DNA of 64,000 bases from Beta vulgaris subsp. vulgaris (Eukaryota; Streptophyta; Magnoliopsida; Caryophyllales; Amaranthaceae). The stretch is taken from positions 48,034,285 to 48,098,284 of the forward strand of contig NC_079204.1 of the NCBI RefSeq assembly GCF_026745355.1, written 5' to 3'. Positions 1 to 9,592 of the stretch are shown piece by piece. The position numbers and the translations under genes were made by a program. Numbering within the stretch: the stretch's first letter is position 1; every line of letters starts with the position of its first letter. Below the pieces are notes generated by a model. That model searched no databases. It worked only from the letters and a program-made list of their open reading frames with translations, and was not told the origin of the DNA.

Positions 1-1
1 C

Positions 2-619
2 GTAAATAGCTCAGTGCCAGTCACTGAGTTCGAAGCTGAAAAATCAAGTCTTGAGGAACAAATTGAAACATTAAATCACGAGTTGAATGAACTTAAGAAC
101 TCAAGACAACAATCTAGAATTGTTCCACTAATGCTGCCTAGTGATGCAAAGATAAGAGAAGAGCTGGATAAAGTTAAAAGAGACTTAGAGATTTCCCGAA
201 AAAGAAGTAGTGATTTAAATACCTCAGTTGAATATTTGGAATCACAACTTTCTATTGCTCGAAAGATGCACGAAAAATGGACTAATGGAATGAATGCTCT
301 AAATTACTTAACTTGCACCACAAATAACATGAACAAAACTGGATTAGGATATACTGACCAGCAACCCAGTGCCAGGCTCAGTGCCAGAACCTTTGAAAGA
401 GACTTTCGAAAGAGAAAATACGTGGGCCTTCCTGAATATCTAATTTGCAATTTTTGTGGAAATAATGGTCATCTAATTGACGACTGCAACAAAAAGAAAA
501 ATCGAATTGCAAAGAATATCAAACGTGTTACTCAAATCTGGGTTAGGAAAGACATACTTGATGCTCAGCGTAAGAAAAAGGGACCCAAACAAATCTGGGT
601 TCCTAAAACTAACAAGTGA
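2..619 (+). CDS. gag: Copia gag polyprotein, C-terminal part
   Basis: The frame is open from the window edge, so the true start lies upstream; the GTG at 14 is not a credible start. The visible 200 residues are rich in Lys, Arg and Glu, with a coiled-coil-like N-terminal half (heptad-like LEEQIETLNHELNEL) and one CCHC zinc knuckle, CNFCGNNGHLIDDC, near residues 145-158. The knuckle binds RNA in the virus-like particle. The basic tail ending in IWVPK is typical of Sirevirus gag. The coding region contains two copies of a CAGTGCC motif (12-28 and 367-385) that recurs in the LTR. The stop at 617-619 is followed within 50 bases by protease sequence in another frame. Confidence 0.85.
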   Translation, partial: VNSSVPVTEFEAEKSSLEEQIETLNHELNELKNSRQQSRIVPLMLPSDAKIREELDKVKRDLEISRKRSSDLNTSVEYLESQLSIARKMHEKWTNGMNALNYLTCTTNNMNKTGLGYTDQQPSARLSARTFERDFRKRKYVGLPEYLICNFCGNNGHLIDDCNKKKNRIAKNIKRVTQIWVRKDILDAQRKKKGPKQIWVPKTNK

Positions 620-659
620 TTCTTTTGCAGGCAAATGTGAGAGGAAGCAGCCTATAGTA

Positions 660-900
660 TCTTGACAAAGGTTGTTCAAGACATATGACTAGTGATAAAT
701 CTCAATTCCTCTAACTAGTAGCCTACCATGGAGGGTGTGTTATATTTGACACAAATAAAAAGGGATAAATTGGTATTTGAAATGTCGGCAAATCTTTAAC
801 ACACTCCATAGAGAATGTGATGGTGGTAAGTGGTTTGAAAAGTAATTATGTGATCAAGGTAATTATGTTGAATGTCATGCATGAACCTTTTACAAGATAA
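660..900 (+). pseudogene. Copia aspartic protease / pre-integrase remnant
   Basis: Translation around 660-700 gives LDKGCSRHMTSDKS, matching the Copia protease active-site region, where the family normally has D-S-G at the catalytic site; here the Ser position is Lys. Further residues such as THSIENVMVVSGLKSN follow to about 850. Several in-frame stops interrupt it, and similarity fades by about 900. The enzyme would normally cleave the gag-pol polyprotein; this copy cannot work. Confidence 0.65.
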
Positions 901-1561
901 CTCGTGGCTTTGGGATTAATTTCTGGAAATTAGTTGAGTATTATGCCTATTGTCCTCCTTTAAATATGTTAATTAGAGTGTTATTGATGCATGTCTTGGT
1001 GAAGCTTTGTGAGTAAAGGTCCACTTGATATAAAAGGACTCGCAATGGTCTAATGATGCTGTCCTAATGTCATGATCCTAAGTTGCCGAACTAATAAGCT
1101 ATATGATCCTAAGTTGCCGAATTTTTGAGCTATGAAATGTTAATTCTTTCTCCTATAGCGAGCTTGATATTTAGCCCAATATTCTGATTTTCTATTCATG
1201 AATTTGACATTTGTGCCTCATCATTTTTTCCTTTCATATATCTCACCTTATCTTCATTTCCCTATTATTATCCTTCTTTTCTTCACACATTCATCCAAAG
1301 TTCTACAAGTGCTTTTAATCTTGATTCATGGTATATGGAGCATAGACATATTGATAAGATGGTGAAAGAAGAAGACGCATTAGTTAAGGGGAAATGAAAA
1401 GGTTGGAAGAAACACTAATGCTTGAAAGAATGAAAGTACTGTTTCATACTGTGCGGGGCACAGGGCCATGAGATGTATCTAGAAGAAAATGAGGTTCGAA
1501 TTAACTTATTTCACCTTTGATATCTTATTGATTGACTCTAGTAATATTGTATGGTCTGACT

Positions 1562-1605
<44 letters not shown>

Positions 1606-2137
1606 AGAGAGAGAAGAAAAGAAAAGAAGAGTAAGACACTTGTGTTAGATAAATCTTAGAGTTCAATTTCTAGATGAAAAAAATATTATCAAAGGTTTGA
1701 AAATCATTATTTTGGATTCCCGTATATCCGAAGATTAGTTATATTTGAAAGGAAATAGATTGTTCAGTGGCACAGTGGCACACACAGTGCCACAGTGAAG
1801 AAAGTCTTAGGATGTTTATTTGTGAAAGTTGAAAATATGAAAAAGGGTTTAAGCACTTGTTGATCCAATTGTCATTTCAAATCTTTAAGCTTGCATTACC
1901 TATCTTCATCCTACATTCTTAGCTACTAACCATGATCCTTCATGATTATTTCTTGCTTCATAAATTCGGATTGTGAGTTGGATTATATTTTTGCTTAATG
2001 ACTTCAGATTGTGAGTTGAATTATGACATAGCACCATCATCCTTAGTATTTATTGCTTGAGCTACTTGAATTATTTTACAGACTATATCTCACTTTGACT
2101 TGCTAAACATGTTGATGCTCTCCTTTTTGATAATGTC
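901..2137 (+). other. Non-coding interior of the Sirevirus-like element
   Basis: No pol domain can be recognised in any frame. The stretch contains a 35-base A-run at 1568-1602 followed by a short GA repeat, a doubled AGTTGCCGAA segment near 1081-1120, and CAGTGGCACAGTGG-like repeats at 1764-1797. It probably corresponds to the region left after deletion of pol plus the 3' untranslated region. Confidence 0.55.
1568..1612. repeat. A-run followed by GA microsatellite
   Basis: An uninterrupted run of about 35 A is followed by (GA)n. It could be the tail of a small retroposon inside the Copia element, but I found no matching target-site duplication. Confidence 0.8.
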
Positions 2138-2150
2138 AAAAGGGGGAAGA
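2138..2150 (+). promoter_or_regulatory. Upstream copy of the polypurine tract
   Basis: AAAAGGGGGAAGA is almost identical to the tract directly before the LTR. Multiplied polypurine tracts are a known Sirevirus trait. Confidence 0.6.
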
Positions 2151-2323
2151 TGGGTATAATACTTAGACTATTGAATGAAGTTATCTTGGTTACCAAGTTA
2201 ATTACTTGTGAAAACGTATGTGAAAGATATTATGTTACTTTCCCTAATGTGATTAATGATGCATACTTTGAGGGGGGAACAAGTGATTATCTAACAATAT
2301 TATATTTATGGTTTGTCATCATC

Positions 2324-2336
2324 AAAAAGGGGGAAA
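2324..2336 (+). promoter_or_regulatory. Polypurine tract of the Sirevirus-like element
   Basis: AAAAAGGGGGAAA immediately precedes the LTR start (TGTTGTGCATG at 2338). It would prime plus-strand DNA synthesis. Confidence 0.8.
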
Positions 2337-2337
2337 T

Positions 2338-3778
2338 TGTTGTGCATGTACATGTTATGTTTTATGCACATATTATGTTTTGATGATGAAAATTAATATA
2401 ATATATTTTAGTATGAAAGTATGTAACAGTAAACAGTTGCAACAGATGCATGAAGAAAGGAATTAATAAATGAAGACTTTGAAGAAAAGAAGAATCAAGA
2501 TTGAAGTCAAGTTTATATGTTCCTTAGAATAGTTACTTTGGATTAAAATGTAATATGCTCTAACTTGGTGATATGCTATGTGCTAAATATAGAAATATAA
2601 AGTTAGTAATAATTATTATTTTCTTTGAGTTAAGAAAATAAATAATTGTATTAAAATTATATATCTATATAAAAAGGAAATAAGTTTTCGAAATAAGAAA
2701 TAAAAAGAATTTAGGAAAACGTGTTTTTAAAAAAAAAGAATTTTAAAACCGTGTGTGAAAAAGATTTTGATAAAAACGAATTTTGGAAAAAGATTTTAAT
2801 AAAAATTGTGTTTTGATAAAAACGTAAGTTTTAGAAAAAAGATTTTACAAAAATTATTTTCCATGAAAATGTGTTTGATAAAATGAAAGAGTTTTAAGAA
2901 AAAAGATTTTACAAAAATCACGTTTCCTTAAAACGTGGTTGAAAAGATTTTTTCTAAAACAAGATTTTCCAAAACGTGTTTTTAATTTTTTTATAAAAGA
3001 GTTTATAAAACTGAAATTTCCTAAAAACAAGTTTTATAAAATCAGATTTTATTTTGGAAAATACTTTTTGAGCTGAAAAGAAAAATCTGTTATGGAAAAC
3101 ATATATTTTTAAGAATAAAGATAAAGATTGATTTTCTAAAAGAGAATTAAATCCCTTGAATTAAGGAATTGAAAGATATCCTTTGAAAGGATATTCGTCC
3201 AATCCATGTTCTATAAAAGGGATTCATAATTCACTTTTAGATCTCACGTTTTCAGAAAGAAAAATCGAGTCTATTAAAAGCTGAAAACTATTTCCTCCGG
3301 CACTGAGCATAGCACTGAGCGAGTTAGAATTAAGTTACTATTTCACAATTGTAATTGTCCTCTATTTGCTTGACTAAGAAGCACATCATTGAGAATCGTT
3401 CTTTCTTTGTAACTTTAACATTATTATAGAGAGTGTCAACACTTAGAGTTAAGTGTTGGGATTCATTACTAGGGTTAGTAGTGAGGGGAATCTTATTGTA
3501 TCAAGAGTTTGATATTTTAGGATTCAAAGAAATAAAGAGTTTTGTTTCTTGTGGACGTAGATCTTAGAGGTGAGATTGAATCACGTTATATCCTGTGTTT
3601 ACGTGTCAAATCTAATATCTTTTGGTTTATTATTCGCAAAAACTCAAATCAGCGATTTACAAGTGTTTGGCACAGTGCCAGGCACTGAGCCACAAAAGGA
3701 TTTTTGCGAAAATCGATTAGATTTCACCACTCAATTCAACCCCCCCCCCCTTCTTGAGTGTTCCTTTGAGTTCTAACA
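2338..3778 (+). repeat. 3' LTR of the Sirevirus-like Copia
   Basis: The repeat starts with TGTTGTGC right after the polypurine tract and ends with TTCTAACA. A TATA-like CTATAAAAGGG lies at about 3211-3221 and would place transcription start near 3245. The first half (2690-3060) is built of degenerate AT-rich units around GATTTT and AAAACG. A C-run lies at about 3740-3750. CAGTGCC/CACTGAGC motifs occur at 3299-3324 and 3669-3691. No second LTR is available for comparison. Confidence 0.75.
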
Positions 3779-3933
3779 ATTTTGTATTAGTTTCAATTAC
3801 CCATTTTTTCACATGGACCTACTCCATCTATTAAAATTATATTATCTCTCCACATTTATTACCTTTATATTTTATCATTTATGTCTTTCTCCATTATTAG
3901 CTTGAAAAATCACTTGCATGATAATTTTATGGG
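3779..3933. other. AT-rich spacer
   Basis: I see no gene or repeat in this stretch. Confidence 0.5.
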
Positions 3934-4113
3934 TAATGTTATATGTAGCCCTTAGGGCTACATATAAGCATTAAATACATTTCTTTAAATGGAAACAATT
4001 TAAGAATTCAAGACACATTTTCACATCAACTGAGGTAATAAATGCTTGATTTAATATTTTATTTCCATTATAAGCACCTTATACATAGCCCTAAGGGCTA
4101 CATATATCATTTT
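3934..4113. mobile_element. MITE with palindromic terminal repeats
   Basis: The left end reads ATATGTAGCCCTTAGGGCT and the right end is its imperfect reverse complement; about 30 of 35 terminal bases match. Each terminal repeat itself contains the palindrome AGCCCTTAGGGCT. The AT-rich interior has no ORF. The superfamily is not clear and I could not settle the target-site duplication. Confidence 0.6.
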
Positions 4114-6829
4114 CCTAATTTTATTATACTTAACTCGATTTAAGACAAAACAATATTTCATTAATGATTACGAGTAAGTCTCTCGTCAGAGCATCTAACG
4201 GTAAGCTTGTTGTTAGATGGTTAAAGTCATACATTCTAACGTCAGAAAACCTTATCTATCAATCTAAAAATCGTAACTTTTATCCCTAAAACAATAACTA
4301 TCAGATAATTCTAACTATTATCCCAAACCTCGTGACTTTTACACCAAAATCATAACAATGAGAGAAGTAGGGGACAATGGACATGCGTTATGTGGACTGT
4401 GGAGGTGATGATGAGCATGCTAGTGGATACTGATGGGCTTGAGTACAAATGAGCTTATTGGCTTTCGTCTGACAGGTAATTAAATGTCAGACAATCTTAT
4501 ACACGGATTTATAAATATTTATCTCTATTGCATAAGTCAAGGGGTAAGCTACGGTGTTCTCCGATAAGATTACTTTTCTATCCTTCACTTATCAAATAAA
4601 TGTTAATTATAAAATATTCAATTCCTTATTGATCTATATTTATGTGTAATAACTAATAAGGAAACTTAAGATTGTCTAACTCATAATAAGATGTAATGTA
4701 TACATAAATTATTTCTGAAAAAAATATGCTTAAAAAGAGATATTTTTGATTAAAAATTAAACTAATTAACTAAAGCAATTTCAAACAATTAAAAAGTAGT
4801 AAGAACTTACAAAGTTTCTTTCTAACTAAACTTCCAATTGCAATCATAATTTCAAAGAATACACATTAACATAAACCTACCAATAAAAGGGGACAATCTC
4901 ATCTTTTTTACTTTTTTGCCTTTTATAATTGTCCTATGTGTCAATTAGGATAATTTATCATTTTATTTATTTAAAGGCTCATAGTGGTCGTTTGTGTTAG
5001 TTGGGGTAATTCATCTCATAATTATTTAAAAATATGTTCATAATTCAAATATATCAAAGAAATAGGCTTATATCATCCAATTTCTCAATATAATATCAAG
5101 TTATAGTATACTGTGATACACGTTCATTTACCACATTGAAAAAAGTTGTGAATGAGTAAGGTTTTGGAAGAAAAAAAAAAGGTATGGTTAGTATTTACAA
5201 TGTTGCCGGATTAGACGATGAATCATACTTATATATTATTGATGGTCTTTCTGATAGATTTTGGATCATAAACACGGTGAATTGTTGCCTAAATTTTTTC
5301 ATTTCAACTCTTAATTATTAGTTTTAACTTTTATTCCCATATTTGTAATCTTGTCAGCTTTTTAATGCCCTATAAACTAGATTATGATCATCTCTTTGTG
5401 CATTTGACCCTACTTGTCATAATACATTGTTAGAAGATTGTGTTAGGATTTGACGGGTGCTCACAATAAGTTGGATCAAATTGAGCCTTAATTTAATAGG
5501 TAAACGACATCTATGGCGATCTATCATTAATTAGTAGGTAAGAAGGTTTGTTGTGTGGTTTGGACTTAAACTTAGTCCAATCAAATCCAAACAGAATTTG
5601 GATTTTATTTTTTCAATCCAAATCCAAACAAATCAAAGTTTAAGTCCAAATCAATCCAATGCAGATTTTCATACACTAGATTAGATCCAATCCAAAATGT
5701 CAAAAATTTTAAACTCTGTCATTTGATGAAATCATTTGGGCACGAACATCAAAATGAAGTGTTTGATAATAGAAATGATTTATGCAATCTCGTAGAAATT
5801 CAGTAACAACTAATAGTTCATACAAATCCATAAAATGTATCGAAAACATTTATGCCCAATCTCAAATATATAAATACAAATATGCAATATACGACTTATT
5901 GGCTATTCAGTTATTTTGACTTTTGGATCCAATCACACTCAAAACAAACCAATCAAGAATCCTTTTTTTTTTTTTTTTTGTTGAAAAAAATCAATATGTA
6001 TCTAATCTTAACATAATTTGAGTCAATCTGAAATACCAATTTCATTTAAATTGGTTGGATTTTGACTTTTCTCCAAATAACTTTTTCCCCTAATCATTAA
6101 ACGGTGCATGAGCCACTTCAATTCCGAGGTGACTCAATCATTGTCATCTCTACTATAAGAATTTTAGAGGGAGATGACAATTTTGGATTAATATAATTAT
6201 ATAGTAAATTTCATTCATAGATTTTTATTTCATTTTTTTTTCTTTTAGAACTTTTAAGGGGTCGGGGTGGTTGGTTCAGATAAAACTTGAAAATATAAAT
6301 TAACCTCGCAAACAGCTGGCGAAGAAAGGGTCAATTTATAGAATTTGAAGGATGATGTAAAATGAGAAGAGCTGGTTTCATCATATCAAACGTGTGTTTA
6401 CTTGAAAGGCAAGACTCTTCATTCTCACTTATCCTATTTTGCTAACTCTTAACAAGTTCTCCCTCATCATGTTATTATTCATGTACTTCTTTTTTAGTTT
6501 TATATATCTCTACTTCTTTAGATTTGGCATCGAGGTACCGAGTCCGATTAATTACTGATAGATCACTACTAGTGTATTCTTTTATAGATGAAATTGAGAT
6601 ATATTCTTTTCTTTTAAATTGTATATTCTTAGCTTTTACCTTAAGTTGTTTATACTCTCGTCAAGTAATATGATACACATCGGCATTGTGCATTTATTAT
6701 CGTTAGTATAAGATCTAATTTACGTATAGAGTCTATTTAGAGCCGCGAGATGTTATAGTTAGTACTTGATAAAAACGATTTCGACTCCCCTCTTAACATA
6801 CGCAGCAGAAAGCGTTATCACTTATGACC
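4114..6829. other. Gene-poor AT-rich spacer
   Basis: No ORF with domain-like content is seen. A TCCAAATC-rich low-complexity patch at 5560-5700 and a terminus-like AGAGATGACAATGATTG (read on the minus strand, about 6135-6152) hint at a decayed hAT-type MITE, but I cannot pair the ends. A T-run lies at 5962-5979. Confidence 0.45.
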
Positions 6830-7096
6830 TACTCCATCCGTTTTATTTTTATAGTTACACTTTGATATTTTATTACACTATTCACAAATTTCGTTTTGAC
6901 CATCATTTGTGATTTATACGCGGATGAAAATATAGTCATGTGTGATCTTGTTAGATTCATCATAACATGTATTTTATTAATATATTGCTGTTTATAATTT
7001 TTACAAATACAAAACTAAAGATATGTGTCCTCAAAATTTTGCATTGACATGCATAAAAAATATAAATTGATAGATTAAAATGAAACAGAGGGAATA
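6830..7096. mobile_element. Stowaway-type MITE, copy 1 (267 bp)
   Basis: It starts with TA plus CTCCATCCGTTTT and ends with AAAACAGAGGGAATA-like sequence, giving Stowaway-type termini and a TA target duplication. The interior (TTGACCATCATTTGTGATTTA and onward) is clearly homologous along its whole length to the element at 25683-25949, which is also 267 bp. It is non-coding and would depend on a Tc1/mariner transposase in trans. Confidence 0.85.
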
Positions 7097-7267
7097 CAAT
7101 ACACCCTTTCCTCTGCCCGGGATTTCCTAAGCGCAGAATTGAGGGAAGATAGAGGCAAGGCGTGCCAAATGTTGGAACCTACGTGCCGACAAATTATAGG
7201 AGAAACTATATATAGCTAATTAAAATCATACAATACTTTTTTTTTATGTAAAAATCATACACTTGCA
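7097..7267. other. Spacer between Stowaway and L1
   Basis: Nothing recognisable. Confidence 0.4.
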
Positions 7268-7283
7268 TGTATAAGCAAGGTTT
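7268..7283. repeat. Target-site duplication, left copy, of the L1 element
   Basis: TGTATAAGCAAGGTTT here matches TGTAAAGCAAGGTTT at 11762-11776 with one base missing in the right copy. Confidence 0.85.
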
Positions 7284-7399
7284 AAAAGTGTTAGCAAGCA
7301 TCCTCGATGCCACGACCCGCATTTGACAAGGTTTCCGTTTCCTCTCTCACACGGACCATTGAGCCCTGAGCGAACGCTTGAAAAGGCGTAGAGAGAGAA

Positions 7400-8408
7400 A
7401 TGGAAAAAAGCTCCCAAACCCCTGCCCCAAACCCTGAATTGGAAGATCAGTTAATTCGCTCAAACAAGAAACCAAAGAGGAAGATTACCCATTTAATCTT
7501 CAATCGTGAGAACCATCAGGAGGATCAAGCCATGGAGATTGAACCTCATCATCCTCAGCCCCAATCGGTGCTCAAAGGCCCTGCTCAAGAAGCCCAAACG
7601 CGAGGACTTTTTCCTCCTCCTTACCAGAAATCAGGTATTTCTTTCAGATATCTGATCAAAGATACCCATATTTCTACTCAATTGGATAATGTTCTACAGC
7701 CGGAATTTGAAGATGAGGAAGTCTCAGATGATGATGAGTGCCCGACTAATTTTGAGGAAAATGAGAGATGTCCAATAATTCTTCTCACAAAAGAGGAAAA
7801 ACAATCAATGAGAAGACCTTGGAGAAATACTTTTAGCATTCGGATGTTTGATGGTAGACTTGGCTACATGGGGTTGATGAAACGACTTAAGAAAAAATGG
7901 CAACTAAAAGGTGAGCTCTCATTGACTGACATTGGGTGCAAATATTTCATTGCTCGGTTTAATAACCCAGAAGACCGCAACTATGTCCTCACTCAAGGTC
8001 CATGGCTAATTGATGATACTTATCTAACAATTCGCAAATGGACTCGAAATTTCATCCCTGAAGAAGCTTCTATCAATGTTCTTACTACTTGGGTATGTAT
8101 CCCTAATTTATCTGTTGAATATTTTGATAAAGAATTTTTGAAGAAAATTGGCTCTAAAATTGGTAAAGTGATTAGAGTAGATAAATCGACAGCTTACGCT
8201 GAACGGGGGCAGTTTACAAGACTTAGTATTGAGATTGATCTTGTCAAACCCTTATTGTCAAAATTCCGGCTTAAGGGGAAAATATGGCGCATCCAATATG
8301 AAGGTATCAAATTAATTTGTTATAAGTGTAGCGTAGGAAGCTAGGTCATACTGAAGATCATTGTGCTATGAATCATTGTGCTAGAAATCAAGATAATGCT
8401 CCAATGGT
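7400..8408 (+). pseudogene. L1 ORF1 (DUF4283 + CCHC), frame broken
   Basis: The ATG at 7400 follows a GAGAGAGAAATGG context and opens a 314-residue frame. Residues 1-110 are Pro- and Glu-rich; about 125-275 form the DUF4283 domain typical of plant L1 ORF1 (FIARFNNPEDRNYVLTQGPW is visible); then IWRIQYEGIKLICYKC begins a CCHC knuckle. The frame stops at 8344 inside the knuckle, while GHTEDHC continues in another frame, so a frameshift has split the zinc finger. ORF1 proteins bind the element RNA. The role comes from the family; domain calls are from motifs. Confidence 0.8.
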
Positions 8409-9205
8409 TGTTGATTAAATAAATGATCAGCTTAATACCATCCATTTACCAGATAAAGTCAAGACATCTAAACTGGAACTTGAGACAGATTTCGGTTCAT
8501 GGATGCTGGTTAAAAAAACCAGGTAGACGAAGGCCTCCACGCTCTGAGAAACACCATCAGATTCCAAATAAGGAATTAAATGCCCCACCCAAACAAAGCC
8601 CAACAAACATTGTCAAAAATTCGAATCCAAAAGATTTGGTTAGAGAGAATTCAGGAGAAGGCTCGAGATTTGTGGCACTAAATTTGGTAGAAAATGAGGA
8701 TAGTCTGGTGCAGAATGAAGTTAATTAATTTGGAGGATATCTTCACAAGGGACTTATTTAAGGAAACAAATAAGGAGACTCAAGAAATTTCTGCTGGAAA
8801 TCTTAGTGTCGTTGACTTAGGAGCCACCTCTCAAGGATCACAACAGATTATTCACGGAAATCAATCTTTTAAGATTGGCGCTAAAGATAACTCAAGAAAG
8901 GCTACAAATCCTACTAAACCAAAAGGCAAGCCTCAAGATCCAAAAGCCCATAAAAAAATCTCCAGAGCACGCCTCTCCAACCTATTTCAAACACAAAGCA
9001 ATTAGAGGAACGAAAAAACAATAACTGGAACACTCTGAATCAAGGAAAAGAAAATTCCCCTGTTATCTTTCAAGCAATCAAGAACCAGACCCAACAGCCA
9101 TCCCAAGAAGTTTCACCCAAAATACCTATAATAAGCGAGTTTCAGACAGAGAATACACATGTTTAATTTCCCCCACCACCGGAAGTAATAGTTCTCAAAA
9201 TTCCG
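8409..9205 (+). pseudogene. ORF1 C-terminal / ORF2 leader region, degraded
   Basis: Two overlapping frames (8423-8728 and 8694-9005) give Lys-, Asn- and Gln-rich low-complexity protein such as PNKELNAPPKQSPTN, usual for the linker after the ORF1 zinc knuckle. Frame changes and stops show decay. From 9006 to 9205 no frame is convincing. Confidence 0.5.
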
Positions 9206-9592
9206 TTGGAGAAGATCCTATGTGTAGGCCAACCGATGGAAGTGCCGTACTTGGGCATAGCAGACCCCCTGACCCACATCCTAGAAGTCCAAATGGAGAC
9301 TTGGATGGAGCCGTTTCCAGAGCCACCGGAATTAATAGTGACCCTATTACTTCCGAATGAAATTAGCAGACTTTATCGTCTTTTACAAGCTGCGTATGTT
9401 AGCTCTTTACCTTCAATTCCTATTTTAATGGAAGATAGAATTCCTAATCTTGCTCCAAACTCTCTACCAATCTCTTGTATGGTCTGGAACGTACAAGGAG
9501 CGAGTAGTAGAGCCTTTATGGCTGCTTTAAAAGAATTGGTCCGGATTCACAAACCGAATGTCATTGCTCTTGTGGAGACACACATGGGTGAT
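9206..9592 (+). pseudogene. L1 ORF2 N-terminus with partial endonuclease
   Basis: From about 9470 the frame reads SCMVWNVQGASSRAFMAALK and IHKPNVIALVETHMG, the N-terminal beta strands of the apurinic-type endonuclease, including the Glu of the VETH motif. The domain stops after about 45 residues: the downstream catalytic Asp, Asn and His motifs are absent. At about 9585-9605 (a T-run followed by GGGGAAGC) the sequence changes to the reverse transcriptase. Confidence 0.8.

Larger units (their letters stand above)
1..3778 (+). mobile_element. Sirevirus-like Ty1/copia retrotransposon, 3' portion (5' part outside window)
   Basis: The window opens inside a Copia gag and runs through a broken protease, a long non-coding stretch, two polypurine tracts and a 1441-bp LTR ending in CA at 3778. 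The gag tail with KQIWVPK, the duplicated AAAAGGGGGAA tract and an LTR ending in a C-run just before its 3' border are typical of the Sirevirus lineage. Integrase, reverse transcriptase and RNase H are not recognisable between protease and LTR, so this is an internally deleted copy. The left LTR and target-site duplication are outside the window. Lineage is inferred from motifs. Confidence 0.8.

Noticed and set aside
1568..1612. Retroposon tail in the Sirevirus interior
   Set aside because: No target duplication could be matched on the two sides, so it is listed only as a repeat.
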